The notes below the pieces were generated by a model. The model worked only from the letters and a program-made list of their open reading frames with translations. It was not told the origin of the DNA and did not search any database. From Nocardioides luteus (lineage in GTDB: Bacteria > Actinomycetota > Actinomycetes > Propionibacteriales > Nocardioidaceae): a DNA stretch of 64,000 nt. The stretch is from the NCBI RefSeq assembly GCF_000960475.2, contig NZ_JZDQ02000030.1:1-64000 (forward strand), read 5' to 3'. The position numbers and the translations under genes were made by a program. Shown here in pieces: positions 30,290 to 38,990 of the stretch (position 1 is the stretch's first letter; each line of letters opens with the position of its first letter).

Positions 30290-33091
30290 GTGAATGCGAC
30301 TGCCTCGGATCTGGTGAATGAGCTGCGCAACCAGGGGATCAGCCGGGTCGACGACTCGCCGCTGGCCCGGGCGCTCTACTCCAGCGACGCGAGCCTCTAC
30401 CGGGTCGTGCCGTCCGTCGTCGTGCGACCCCAGTCCCGCGACGAGCTGATCGGCGTGCACTCGGTGGCTCGATCCGTCGGGGTTCCGGTGACCATGCGGG
30501 GCGCGGGCACTTCCATCGCCGGCAACGCGGTCGGCTCCGGGATCGTCGTGGACACCCGAGACCTGCGGACCATCTACGAGATCGACCCGGAGGCGCGGAC
30601 CGCGCGGATCGACCCCGGCGTCGTGCACGCCGACCTGCAGCGGGCCGCCGCTCCGTACGGGCTGCGCTTCGGGCCGGACCCGTCCACCCACACCCGCTGC
30701 ACGATCGGCGGGATGATCGGCAACAACGCCTGCGGCAACCGTGCGCTGGGCTATGGCCGCACCGTCGACAACATCGAGGCGCTGACGGTGCTCTTCGGCA
30801 ACGGCGAGCAGGCGAGCTATGCCGACGGCGTCTCCTCCGGGGAGACGGCCGAGCGGCTCCAGGCGCTCGTGGGCGCCAACCTCGGGCACGTGCGCACCGA
30901 GTTCGGCCGCTTCGGGCGCCAGGTCTCGGGCTACTCGCTCGAGCACCTGCTGCCGGAGAAGGGCGGCCGGGTGGACCGGTTCCTGGCCGGGACCGAGGGC
31001 ACCTTGGCGACCATCCTGGAGACGACCGTTCGGCTCGTCGAGGACACGCCCGGACGGCTGCTGCTCGTGCTCGGCTACCCGACCATGGCCGAGGCGGCCG
31101 ACGCGGTGCCGGGCCTTCTGCGGGTGGCGCCGGGGCGGCTGATCGCGTGCGAGGGGATGGATGCCCGGATCGCCGATCTGGTGCGCGCCAAGGGCCGCGC
31201 GGTGCCCGACCTGCCCAAGGGCGCCGGCTGGCTGATGGTCGAGGTCGCCGGTCAGGACGCGCCTGACCTGGTGAAACGCCTTGCCGCGGAGTCGGGTGCG
31301 CTGGAGTCGCGGGTGGTGGTCGATCCCCTCGAGGCTGCCGCGCTGTGGCGGATCCGCGAGGACGGCGCCGGCCTGGCCGGGGTGTCGCTGCCGACGCCGG
31401 CCCACTCGGGCTGGGAGGACGCCGCGGTGCCGCCCGAGCACCTTGGTGCCTGGCTGCGGGACTTCGAGGGGATCCTGTCGGACTTCGGTCTGCACGGCTA
31501 TCCCTACGGCCACTTCGGCGACGGCTGCATCCACTGCCGCATCGACTTTCCCTTTGCGCCGGACTCGCCGGAGTCGGCTCAGGTCTTCCGCGAATTCATG
31601 ACCGCGTGCGCCACGCAGCTGGTGACCTACGGCGGCTCGCTGTCGGGCGAGCACGGCGACGGGCGGGTGCGCTCGGAGCTGCTGCCGATCATGTACGACG
31701 AGACCTCCATCGATCTCTTCGAGCAGGTCAAGGGCATCTGTGACCCGTCCGACCTGCTCAACCCGGGCAACATCGTGCGGCCGGCGTCGATCACCGACGA
31801 CCTGCGGCCGGTGCGGCCCCGGGCGCTTCCCCGGACCGGGCTGCGGCTGATCCACGACTCCGGTGACCTGGGTGCCGCCGTGCACCGCTGCACCGGCGTC
31901 GGCAAGTGTGTGGCCCCGAAGACCATCGGGGTGATGTGCCCCTCCTACCTCGCCACCCGCGAGGAGAAGGACGCGACCCGCGGGCGCGCCCGGGTGCTGC
32001 AGGAGGCGCTCGACGGGTCGCTCGTCGACGGCCTCGGCGACCCCGCGGTGGGCGAGGCGCTCGACCTGTGCCTGGCCTGCAAGGGGTGTGCGTCCGACTG
32101 CCCCACGGGCATCGACATGGCGACGTACAAGTCCGAGGCGCTCTACCAGAAGCACGACGTCCTCGGGGAGCGGCGGCCGCGCTCGCACGCTCTTCTCGGG
32201 CAGCTGCCGAAGTGGGCCCGGCTCGCGGCGCCGTTCACCCAGATGGCCAACGCGTCGCTGAAGGTGCGCCCGTTGGCGAAGATCGCCAAGAAGACCGCCG
32301 GCATCGACCAGCGGCGCTCGATCCCGGCGTTCGCGCCGAAGACGCTGAAGCGGTCGGCGCCGGTCGCCCGCCTCGGGGCCGAGACCCCGGACGTCTGGAT
32401 CTGGGCCGACTCCTTCACCGACCACTTCTTCGCCCAGTCGGGTCATGGCGCGATCAGGTGGCTCGAGTCGCAGGGGCTGAACGTGCGCGTCATCGGCGAC
32501 AAGGCCTGCTGCGGCCTCACCTGGATCACCACCGGTCAGCTCGATGACGCTCGCAAGATCATGGGGAAGACGGTCCGTACGCTGGCGCCCTATGTCTCCT
32601 CCGGCGTCCCGGTCGTCGGGCTCGAGCCGTCGTGCACCGCGACGCTGCGGTCGGACTCGGTGGAGCTCTCCGCGCTCCCCGAGGCCGAGGTCGTACGCGA
32701 CGGCATGCTCACCTTCGCCGAGCTGGTCACCCGCCTGGTGGGCGAGGGCCGGGTGACCCTGCCGGACCTGACCGGCGTCGAGGTCGTCGCGCAGCCGCAC
32801 TGCCACCAGCACGCCGTGCTCGGCTGGACCGCCGACGAGGCGCTCCTGAAGCAGGCCGGGGCGACGGTCACCAAGGTCTCGGGCTGCTGCGGCCTGGCCG
32901 GAAACTTCGGCGTCGAGGAGGGGCACTACGAGGTGTCGGTCGCGGTCGCGGAGACCCATCTCCTTCCTGCTGTCCGGTCGCATCCCGACGCCGTCGTCCT
33001 CGCCGACGGGATGTCGTGCCGCGTCCAGCTCGACGACCTCGCCTCGGTGCCGACCATGCATCTCGCCGAGCTGTTCGCGTCGCGGGTCTGA
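30290..33091 (+). CDS. FAD-linked oxidase / Fe-S oxidoreductase fusion (D-2-hydroxyacid dehydrogenase type)
   Basis: 933 residues from a GTG. The frame is open far upstream, but only from here is the protein conserved in type. Order: FAD-binding PP loop (RGAGTSIAGNAVG, about 65), FAD-oxidase C-terminal domain with FGDGCIHCRIDF, Fe-S ligands (CTGVGKC near 534, CLACKGCASDCPTG near 594), then two cysteine-rich CCG domains (CCGLTW about 741, CCGLAGNFGVE about 867). It likely oxidises D-lactate, D-2-hydroxyglutarate or a similar acid and passes electrons to a carrier. GACAAT ends six bases before the GTG, with no ribosome site, so it looks leaderless. Confidence 0.88.
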   Translation: MNATASDLVNELRNQGISRVDDSPLARALYSSDASLYRVVPSVVVRPQSRDELIGVHSVARSVGVPVTMRGAGTSIAGNAVGSGIVVDTRDLRTIYEIDPEARTARIDPGVVHADLQRAAAPYGLRFGPDPSTHTRCTIGGMIGNNACGNRALGYGRTVDNIEALTVLFGNGEQASYADGVSSGETAERLQALVGANLGHVRTEFGRFGRQVSGYSLEHLLPEKGGRVDRFLAGTEGTLATILETTVRLVEDTPGRLLLVLGYPTMAEAADAVPGLLRVAPGRLIACEGMDARIADLVRAKGRAVPDLPKGAGWLMVEVAGQDAPDLVKRLAAESGALESRVVVDPLEAAALWRIREDGAGLAGVSLPTPAHSGWEDAAVPPEHLGAWLRDFEGILSDFGLHGYPYGHFGDGCIHCRIDFPFAPDSPESAQVFREFMTACATQLVTYGGSLSGEHGDGRVRSELLPIMYDETSIDLFEQVKGICDPSDLLNPGNIVRPASITDDLRPVRPRALPRTGLRLIHDSGDLGAAVHRCTGVGKCVAPKTIGVMCPSYLATREEKDATRGRARVLQEALDGSLVDGLGDPAVGEALDLCLACKGCASDCPTGIDMATYKSEALYQKHDVLGERRPRSHALLGQLPKWARLAAPFTQMANASLKVRPLAKIAKKTAGIDQRRSIPAFAPKTLKRSAPVARLGAETPDVWIWADSFTDHFFAQSGHGAIRWLESQGLNVRVIGDKACCGLTWITTGQLDDARKIMGKTVRTLAPYVSSGVPVVGLEPSCTATLRSDSVELSALPEAEVVRDGMLTFAELVTRLVGEGRVTLPDLTGVEVVAQPHCHQHAVLGWTADEALLKQAGATVTKVSGCCGLAGNFGVEEGHYEVSVAVAETHLLPAVRSHPDAVVLADGMSCRVQLDDLASVPTMHLAELFASRV

Positions 33092-33148
33092 CGGGTGGCC
33101 GGGATCGGGGATGGGTGTTGATGCCCGCCCCGCGCCTAGACTGAAGCG

Positions 33149-33235
33149 GTGAACCCGCGTTACCGCCGAATGATCATTCCCGGCGCGCTGGTCGCCCTTC
33201 TGCTGGTCGTCGTCATCGCCGGGGTGCTGAATTGA
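33149..33235 (+). CDS. 28-residue single-span membrane peptide
   Basis: NPRYRRMIIP is followed by a hydrophobic run of about 17 residues ending VIAGVLN. It starts with a basic segment and has one membrane helix, so it is predicted N-in. The stop overlaps the TTG start of the methyltransferase (TTGA), the same coupling used elsewhere here. TAGACT ends six bases before the GTG, pointing to a leaderless transcript. Function unknown; it may exist mainly to bring ribosomes to the next gene, or be a true membrane microprotein. Confidence 0.6.
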   Translation: MNPRYRRMIIPGALVALLLVVVIAGVLN

Positions 33236-34443
33236 GCAGGGAGTCCGAGCCGCTGCTGCGGGCGCTGAACCGGATGCGATCGCTGATCCTCGATCCCGAC
33301 CAGCTGGTCAAGGCGGTCGCGTCGGGCAAGCAGCGCGGCACCACGCCGAAGTGGCGACGTGCCGAGATCCGCTACGTCGACCTCAAGGCCGGGCGACACC
33401 TGCAGATCACGACGTACGACGCGACCCAGGCGTTCACCGCGAACCATCCCGTAGGAGATAGTTCGTCACTGGACGATCTTCTCGACGAACCGTTCGCCAA
33501 CTGGATCGTCACGACCGCGACCGAGCAGACCCAGATCCAGGCGAAGACGCCGACGACCGCCCTCGTCTCGACCACCGAGCTGACCGCGCCGGTCGAGGTC
33601 GAACGTGGCCATGACCAGGCAAAAGAGCGGCTGCTGCCGGAGTCGGACCCGGTCTTCCGGGTCCTCGGCCTCTCGGACAAGGACGGGAAGCTGAAGCCGT
33701 CGCGCCAGGCGAAGTACCGCCAGGTCGAGGAGTTCCTGCGCCAGCTCGACGCCGCCCTGACCGACGCGATGAAGTCCGGCAAGGTCCGTCGGCCGACCGC
33801 CGAGGAACCCCTGCGGATCATCGACCTCGGTGCCGGCAACGGCTATCTGACCTTCGCCGCCCAGCGCTACCTCACCGAGGTCCGCGAGCTGCCCGTCGTC
33901 GTCACCGGCGTCGACGTCAAGGAGCAGTCGCGCGAGCACAACTCGAAGATCGCCGCCGAGCTCGGAGTGAACGCCGAGTTCGTGGCCGGGACGATCGACG
34001 ACGTGCAGCTCGACCAGCAACCCGACGTGGTCCTCGCCCTGCATGCCTGCGACACGGCCACCGACGACGCCCTCGCCCGCGCGATCGAGTGGGAGGCGCC
34101 CCTGGTGCTGGCCGCGCCGTGCTGTCACCACGACATCGCCGCTCAGCTCCGTAAGGCGCCGACGCCCGCGCCCTACGCGATGCTCACCCGTCACGGCATC
34201 CTCCGCGAGCGTTTCGCCGACACGCTCACCGACGCCCTTCGGGCGAGCCTGCTGCGGCTGTCGGGCTACCGCGTCGAGGTCGTGCAGTTCGTCGAGAGCC
34301 AGCACACCCCGCGCAACACCATGCTCCGCGCGATCCGCACCGGATCGCCGGTCAAGGGCGGCTCGGTGAAGAAGGAGTACGACGAGCTGGTGGCCGAGTG
34401 GGGCGTACGTCCGAAGCTGGGCGAGCTGCTCTCGGGGCGATGA
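33232..34443 (+). CDS. Class I SAM-dependent methyltransferase (Methyltransf_32-like)
   Basis: 403 residues, TTG start set by overlap with the preceding microprotein. A roughly 150-residue N-terminal domain (KWRRAEIRYVDLKAGRHLQI) precedes the methyltransferase core with LRIIDLGAGNGYLTF (SAM loop, about 198), VVVTGVDVKEQSREHN, ALHACDTATDDALA and APCCHH. The last two motifs are typical of the METTL25/RRNAD1-like group, some of which modify RNA. The target here is unknown. It is coupled downstream to a secreted protein gene (ATGA). Confidence 0.82.
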   Translation: MSRESEPLLRALNRMRSLILDPDQLVKAVASGKQRGTTPKWRRAEIRYVDLKAGRHLQITTYDATQAFTANHPVGDSSSLDDLLDEPFANWIVTTATEQTQIQAKTPTTALVSTTELTAPVEVERGHDQAKERLLPESDPVFRVLGLSDKDGKLKPSRQAKYRQVEEFLRQLDAALTDAMKSGKVRRPTAEEPLRIIDLGAGNGYLTFAAQRYLTEVRELPVVVTGVDVKEQSREHNSKIAAELGVNAEFVAGTIDDVQLDQQPDVVLALHACDTATDDALARAIEWEAPLVLAAPCCHHDIAAQLRKAPTPAPYAMLTRHGILRERFADTLTDALRASLLRLSGYRVEVVQFVESQHTPRNTMLRAIRTGSPVKGGSVKKEYDELVAEWGVRPKLGELLSGR

Positions 34444-35420
34444 AGGCGGTCGTCGCCGCTGCGGGCGCGCTCGGGCTGGTGCTGATCTCGTCCGTGCCCG
34501 CGCACGCCGCCGGCGACGACGTGCTCTTCTCCTTCTCCGACCCGACGATCAGCGAGGCCAGCGCTCTGACGCCGCTCGGCAAGGGCCTGTACGCCACCAC
34601 CAACGACTCCGGCGACAGCGGACGTGTCTTCACGGTCGACTCCAGCGGCGACACGGTCGGCGTGACCCACTGGGCGGCGGACCCGGTCGACGTCGAGGGG
34701 CTCGCGCCCGCGGGCCGTCACCACGTCTGGGTCGGCGACATCGGCGACAACAACAGCGTCTGGGACTCGATCCGGATCGCGAAGATGCCGGTCGGGCGGG
34801 GGGAGCGCACGGTCTCGCCGACCGTCTACGAGCTGGTCTATCCCGACGGTCCGCACAACGCCGAGTCCCTGCTGGCCCACCCCGACGGACGGGTCTTCGT
34901 CGCCACGAAGGACTGGGGCGGCGGCCGGCTCTACGCCGTCCCGAAGCGTCTCGACCCCGACGGCCCCAACCGGTTGAAGGAGGTCGCCCCGGTCATCCCG
35001 ATGGCCACCGACGGCGCCTTCTTCCCCGACGGCAAGCATGTGGTCGTACGCGGCTACTACTCCGCCACGATCTACGACTGGCCCTCGATGGACCGGGTGG
35101 GCTCCTTCCGGACCCCCGACCAGGAGCAGGGCGAGGCCATCGGCGTCACCGCCGAGGGCGAGGTCGTCGTCACCAGCGAGGGCATCCGGGCCGAGGTGAT
35201 CCGCGTCGACCCGGCGCTGGTGAGTGACGTCCTCGGCGAGGGGCCGTCGCCGACGGCTGATCCGACCCCAACCGATGGGCCTGAGCCGGTGGGCGGGGAT
35301 GAAGCCGAGAGCACGGACAGCGGCGAGGACGGCGACTCGGACGCCGGCGGTTCGCTCGGGCCGGTCGCGCTGGTGGTGCTCGCCGTCGCCGCGTACTTCA
35401 TCTTCCGCAAGCGCACCTGA
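34440..35420 (+). CDS. Secreted, membrane-anchored beta-propeller-like protein
   Basis: 326 residues. Signal peptide ending PAHAAGDD, then about 230 residues with repeated strand-turn elements (GKGLYATTNDSGDSGRVFTV, HVWVGDIGDNNSVWDSIRI, GRVFVATKDWGGGRLYAVP, EGEVVVTSEGIRAEVI) that suggest a beta-propeller. It ends with a Pro/Asp/Glu/Ser-rich stalk and a C-terminal membrane helix plus RKRT. It is therefore displayed outside and anchored at its C-terminus. Function unknown. Confidence 0.72.
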   Translation: MKAVVAAAGALGLVLISSVPAHAAGDDVLFSFSDPTISEASALTPLGKGLYATTNDSGDSGRVFTVDSSGDTVGVTHWAADPVDVEGLAPAGRHHVWVGDIGDNNSVWDSIRIAKMPVGRGERTVSPTVYELVYPDGPHNAESLLAHPDGRVFVATKDWGGGRLYAVPKRLDPDGPNRLKEVAPVIPMATDGAFFPDGKHVVVRGYYSATIYDWPSMDRVGSFRTPDQEQGEAIGVTAEGEVVVTSEGIRAEVIRVDPALVSDVLGEGPSPTADPTPTDGPEPVGGDEAESTDSGEDGDSDAGGSLGPVALVVLAVAAYFIFRKRT

Positions 35421-35421
35421 C

Positions 35422-35517
35422 GCCGAGTCGGCTCGTCCTGACCGAAATCCCGGCCGAGTCGGCTCGTCAGAACGAGCCGACTCGGCACCGGATTGCGTCA
35501 GAACGAGCCGGGTCGGC
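35422..35517. repeat. Repeated GCCGAGTCGGCTCGT palindrome cluster at a convergent junction
   Basis: GCCGAGTCGGCTCGTC occurs twice forward (35422-35437, 35453-35468), and its complement occurs twice (35472-35486, 35503-35517, the last with one change). Copies two and three form a perfect 15-bp hairpin with a CAGA loop. The cluster starts one base after the stop of the plus gene and ends three bases before the serC stop on the minus strand. It is probably a bidirectional terminator. Confidence 0.8.
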
Positions 35518-35520
35518 GGA

Positions 35521-36636
35521 TCAGAGGCGATCGACGACCCAGTCGATGCAGGCGGTGAGGGCCTCGATGTCGGCGGAGTCGACGGAGGGGTACATCGCGA
35601 CTCGGAGCTGGTTGGTGCCGATGCCGCGGTAGGCGTCGAGGTCGACGACGCCGTTCTCCGCCAGCACCGACCGAAGGAGATCCTTGTCGATGCCGGCGTC
35701 GAGCTCGACGGTGCCGACGACGAGGGAGCGGTGGGTGGGGGCCTCGACGAACGGACGCACGTACGACGCCTTCTCGGCCCACGCGTAGAGCACGTCGGAG
35801 GAGGCGGTGGTGCGGTCGACCATCGCGTCCAGCCCGCCGGAGGAGTTCATCCAGTCGAGCTGCTCGGCCATCAGGAAGAGCGTCGCGACCGACGGGGTGT
35901 TGACGGTCTGCGCGCTGCGGGACTGCTTGATCGCCTCGGTCAGCGAGAAGAACGAGGGAATGTGCCGGCCGCTCGCCGCGATCTCCTCGGCCCGTGCGAT
36001 CGCGGCGGGGGAGAGCAGCGCCAGCCACAGGCCGCCGTCGGAGGCGAAGGACTTCTGCGGCGCGAAGTAGTAGACGTCGCTCTCGGTCACCTCGAGCGGC
36101 AGGCCGCCGGCGGCCGAGGTCGCGTCGACGATCGTGAGCTGGTGGGCGCCGGCGCCGGCGGGACGTACGACCGGAGCCATCACGCCCGTCGAGGTCTCGT
36201 TATGTGTCCAGGCGTAAACATCGACGTCGTCCTTCTGCGCGGGCACCGCCAGGCCACCCGGCTCGGCCGAGATCACCGACGGGTCGGCCAGCCACGGAGC
36301 CGCCTTGGCCGCGGAGAGGAACTTCTTGCCGAACGCCCCGAAGACGGCGTGCTGGCTGCGCTCCCGCACCAGGGCGTAGGTCACCAGGTCGAAGAACGCC
36401 ACCGAGCCGCCGTTGCCGAGGACGACCTCGTAGCCCTCCGGCAGCGAGAACAGGTCGGCCAGGCCGGACTGGACGCGGCGGACGAGATCCTTCACCGGCT
36501 GCTGCCGGTGGGAGGTGCCCATCAACGACACCCCGGTCGCGGCAAGCGCCTCCAGGCGTCCCGCGGGCACCTTGGACGGCCCGGACCCGAAACGTCCGTC
36601 GGCGGGCAGGAGGTCGGCGGGGATCTGCAGCGTCAT
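35521..36636 (-). CDS. serC: Phosphoserine aminotransferase
   Basis: 371 residues. It matches the actinobacterial SerC type: RFGSGPSKVPAGRLEAL at the start, GTSHRQQPVKDLV, WTHNETSTGV, IVDATSAAGGLPLEV, and the PLP lysine in YYFAPQKSFASDGG (about 196). It makes 3-phosphoserine from 3-phosphohydroxypyruvate and glutamate in serine synthesis. On the minus strand GAGAAT lies six bases before the ATG with no ribosome site, so it is probably leaderless. It is transcribed back to back with the acetyltransferase gene. Confidence 0.93.
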   Translation of the reverse strand: MTLQIPADLLPADGRFGSGPSKVPAGRLEALAATGVSLMGTSHRQQPVKDLVRRVQSGLADLFSLPEGYEVVLGNGGSVAFFDLVTYALVRERSQHAVFGAFGKKFLSAAKAAPWLADPSVISAEPGGLAVPAQKDDVDVYAWTHNETSTGVMAPVVRPAGAGAHQLTIVDATSAAGGLPLEVTESDVYYFAPQKSFASDGGLWLALLSPAAIARAEEIAASGRHIPSFFSLTEAIKQSRSAQTVNTPSVATLFLMAEQLDWMNSSGGLDAMVDRTTASSDVLYAWAEKASYVRPFVEAPTHRSLVVGTVELDAGIDKDLLRSVLAENGVVDLDAYRGIGTNQLRVAMYPSVDSADIEALTACIDWVVDRL

Positions 36637-36679
36637 AAACCCATTCTCGCAAGAGCCGGGCGTCGGCCAGAATACCGAC
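36637..36679. promoter_or_regulatory. Back-to-back leaderless promoters for serC and an acetyltransferase gene
   Basis: Within 43 bases, a minus-strand -10 (GAGAAT, 36643-36648) and a plus-strand -10 (CAGAAT, 36668-36673) each sit six bases from a start codon. Their -35 regions would overlap the opposite -10, so the two promoters probably compete or are co-regulated. Confidence 0.5.
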
Positions 36680-37159
36680 GTGTCTGTTGAGATTCGCCGG
36701 GTCGCCTACGACCACCCGGATGCGCAGAAGCTGGTCGACCGGGTCCAGGAGTTCTACGTCGAGCGCTACGGCGATCCCGACCACGACCCGACGGTGCCCG
36801 AAATGTTCGAGGCGCCCGTGGGCGCCTACTTCCTGGCCTACCTCGACGACGTCCCGGTCGCCTCCGGAGCCTGGCGGCGCTCCGGCGAGCCCGCCCTCGG
36901 GACCGAGGTGACCGCCGAGATCAAGCGGATGTACGTCGTCCCCGAAGCCCAGGGCCAGGGACTCGCCAAGCGCATGCTCGCCCACGTCGAGGCCTCGGCC
37001 CGCGAGGCCGGCTTCGAGGCGATGGTCCTCACCACCGGCGGCCTCCAGCACGAGGCGATCGGGCTCTACGCCGCCAAGGGCTACGTCGACGTCGAGCCGT
37101 TCGGCTACTACAAGGACGACGAGCTCGTGGTGTGCATGGCCAAGCGCCTCGACAGCTGA
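36680..37159 (+). CDS. GNAT-family N-acetyltransferase
   Basis: 159 residues, GTG start. The acetyl-CoA site is MYVVPEAQGQGLAKRMLAHV (about 93-112), matching the R/Q-x-x-G-x-G/A pattern, followed by AREAGFEAMVLTTGG and AIGLYAAKGYVDVEPFGYY. The substrate is unknown. CAGAAT six bases upstream and no ribosome site suggest a leaderless transcript. It converges with citrate synthase across a hairpin terminator. Confidence 0.88.
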   Translation: MSVEIRRVAYDHPDAQKLVDRVQEFYVERYGDPDHDPTVPEMFEAPVGAYFLAYLDDVPVASGAWRRSGEPALGTEVTAEIKRMYVVPEAQGQGLAKRMLAHVEASAREAGFEAMVLTTGGLQHEAIGLYAAKGYVDVEPFGYYKDDELVVCMAKRLDS

Positions 37160-37177
37160 ACCCCCGAAGCACAGGAA

Positions 37178-37199
37178 CCGACCGGCTCCAGCCGGTCGG
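37178..37199. terminator. Hairpin between acetyltransferase and citrate synthase genes
   Basis: CCGACCGGCT and AGCCGGTCGG form a 10-bp stem around CC. The pairing continues imperfectly outward (AGGA with TCCT). It lies between two converging genes and probably stops transcription from both sides. Confidence 0.6.
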
Positions 37200-37219
37200 G
37201 TCCTTGAAGCGGTCGGGGT

Positions 37220-38323
37220 CTACTTGCCCCAGTCGGGGTTCCAGCCCTCGACCGCGTCGGCAGGTCGGGGGGCGGGTCCGGTGTAGATGGCGGAGGGCCG
37301 GATCAGCCGGCCGGTCTTCTTCTGCTCCAGGATGTGGGCGGACCAGCCACCGGTGCGGGCGCAGGTGAACATCGAGGTGAACATGTTGGCCGGGATCTCG
37401 GCGAAGTCGAGGACGATCGCGGCCCAGAACTCGACGTTGGTCTCCAGGACCCGGTCGGGGCGGCGAGCACGAAGCTCCTCGAGCGCCGCCTTCTCGAGCG
37501 CCTCGGCGACCTCGTAGCGTGGCGCGTTCAGCTCGCGGGCGGTGCGGCGCAGCACCCGCGCACGCGGGTCCTCGGCACGGTAGACGCGGTGACCGAAGCC
37601 CATCAGCCGCTCGCCGGAGTCGAGCAGACCCTTCACGTAGGAGGCGGCGTCGCCGCTCTTCTCGACGTCCTCGATCATGCCGAGCACGCGCGAGGGCGCA
37701 CCACCGTGCAGCGGGCCGCTCATCGCGCCGATCGCGCCGGAGAAGGCCGCGGCGACGTCGGCCCCGGTGGAGGTGATCACCCGGGCGGTGAAGGTGGAGG
37801 CGTTCATGCCGTGCTCGGCGGCCGAGGACCAGTAGGCGTCGATGGCGTGCGCGTGGGCGGGGTCGGCCTCGCCCCGCCAGCGGATCAGGAACTTCTCGGC
37901 CAGGGTGTTGCCCTTGTCGACCTCGCGCTGCGGCACCACCGGGAGGTGGATGGAGCGCGCCGACTGACCGGCGTACGACAGGACCATGACGGCCACGCGG
38001 GCGAGGTCCTCGCGGGCCTGCTCGTCGGAGATGTCGTAGGTCTGCCCGAACCCGAAGGCCGGGGCGAGCATGGGGATGGCGGCCTGCACGTCGACGCGCA
38101 CGTCACCGGTGTGCACCGGCAGGTTGTAGGCCTCGGCGGGCGGCAGGCCCGGGCCGTAGGAGCCGTCGATCAGCAGACCCCAGACGTTCTCGAAGGGCAC
38201 CCGCCCGACGATGTCCTCGATGTCGACCCCGCGGTAGCGAAGGGCCGAACCCTCTTTGTCGGGCTCTGCGATCTCGGTCTCGAAGGCCACGACGCCCTCG
38301 AGACCGTGCTGTACCTGGCTCAC
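37220..38323 (-). CDS. Citrate synthase 2-type protein
   Basis: 367 residues from a GTG with GGAG six bases upstream; an ATG four codons earlier (38335) is an alternative. Typical of the short actinobacterial citrate synthase: GLEGVVAFETEIAEPDKEGS, LRYRGVDIEDIVG, and the catalytic regions AEHGMNASTFTARVI (His), MSGPLHGGAPSRV (His) and GFGHRVYRAEDPRA, with the Asp in VEFWAAIVLDFAEIP. It condenses acetyl-CoA (or possibly propionyl-CoA) with oxaloacetate. A 590-codon open frame upstream is spurious. Confidence 0.92.
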   Translation of the reverse strand: MSQVQHGLEGVVAFETEIAEPDKEGSALRYRGVDIEDIVGRVPFENVWGLLIDGSYGPGLPPAEAYNLPVHTGDVRVDVQAAIPMLAPAFGFGQTYDISDEQAREDLARVAVMVLSYAGQSARSIHLPVVPQREVDKGNTLAEKFLIRWRGEADPAHAHAIDAYWSSAAEHGMNASTFTARVITSTGADVAAAFSGAIGAMSGPLHGGAPSRVLGMIEDVEKSGDAASYVKGLLDSGERLMGFGHRVYRAEDPRARVLRRTARELNAPRYEVAEALEKAALEELRARRPDRVLETNVEFWAAIVLDFAEIPANMFTSMFTCARTGGWSAHILEQKKTGRLIRPSAIYTGPAPRPADAVEGWNPDWGK

Positions 38324-38428
38324 TGCCTTCTCCATTCCTCTGTTGTCATGGGCATTGTGCCGCATCCTGGCTTCGACTCGGGCGTGGGGCGCGGTCGTGA
38401 TAGGGGGTCCGGCACTAGTGTCCCCACC

Positions 38429-38932
38429 ATGGACCTGGGGAAGCTCGTCGGTGGTCTCAACGCCAAGGACATCGACAAGGTGATCAAGCTGATCACGGAG
38501 AACAAGGACGTACTGGCGGCCCTCGAGCGGCTGCCGCAGCTGTTCGACTCCTTCGGCGAGGGGCTCGAGGCGGCCGGTGGGCGCGCCCGTGAGGCCGGTG
38601 CCGTGCTGGTCGGGGACGGCGCCGGCGGCGTCAAGGACGCACTGGGCGACGTCGCCACCTCCCTGGGTGGCATCTCGGCCGCGATCTCCAAGGGCGTCGA
38701 CCGGCTCGCCGACGTCGCCGAGGGGCTCGGCCGGGTGCCGATGGCCGACGGTCCGGCCAAGTCGATCGCGAGCGCGGCGAAGGAGATCGGCGGCGCCGGT
38801 TCGGCGCTCGACGACCTCTCCGGCTCGCTCGAGACGATCGCAGCGCTGCTGGCGAAGGTCGGATCGGCTCTGGAGCAGCTGGGCGACAAGCTCGACGAGT
38901 CGGGCACCCAGGTCAAGGGCTTCATGGGCTGA
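38429..38932 (+). CDS. Uncharacterised helical protein
   Basis: 167 residues, almost entirely Ala/Gly/Leu/Asp-rich amphipathic helix with heptad-like spacing (IDKVIKLITENKDVLAALER, LDDLSGSLETIAALLAKVGS), and no signal, membrane span or cysteine. I do not recognise a family. The ATG fits: TAGTGT ends seven bases upstream with no ribosome site (leaderless), and the protein begins MDLGKLVGGLNAKD. It is divergent from citrate synthase and upstream of pdxH. Frame, codon use and promoter support a real gene; function is unknown. Confidence 0.75.
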   Translation: MDLGKLVGGLNAKDIDKVIKLITENKDVLAALERLPQLFDSFGEGLEAAGGRAREAGAVLVGDGAGGVKDALGDVATSLGGISAAISKGVDRLADVAEGLGRVPMADGPAKSIASAAKEIGGAGSALDDLSGSLETIAALLAKVGSALEQLGDKLDESGTQVKGFMG

Positions 38933-38990
38933 GGCCGTACGGGCCGAGTCTGCCGCCGCCGGTGACTCCTCCAGGCCGTAGGTTGAGACC

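Noticed and set aside
30188..33061. A 957-codon open frame antisense to the FAD/Fe-S oxidoreductase
   Set aside because: Shadow of the plus-strand gene, whose FAD and Cys motifs are clear.
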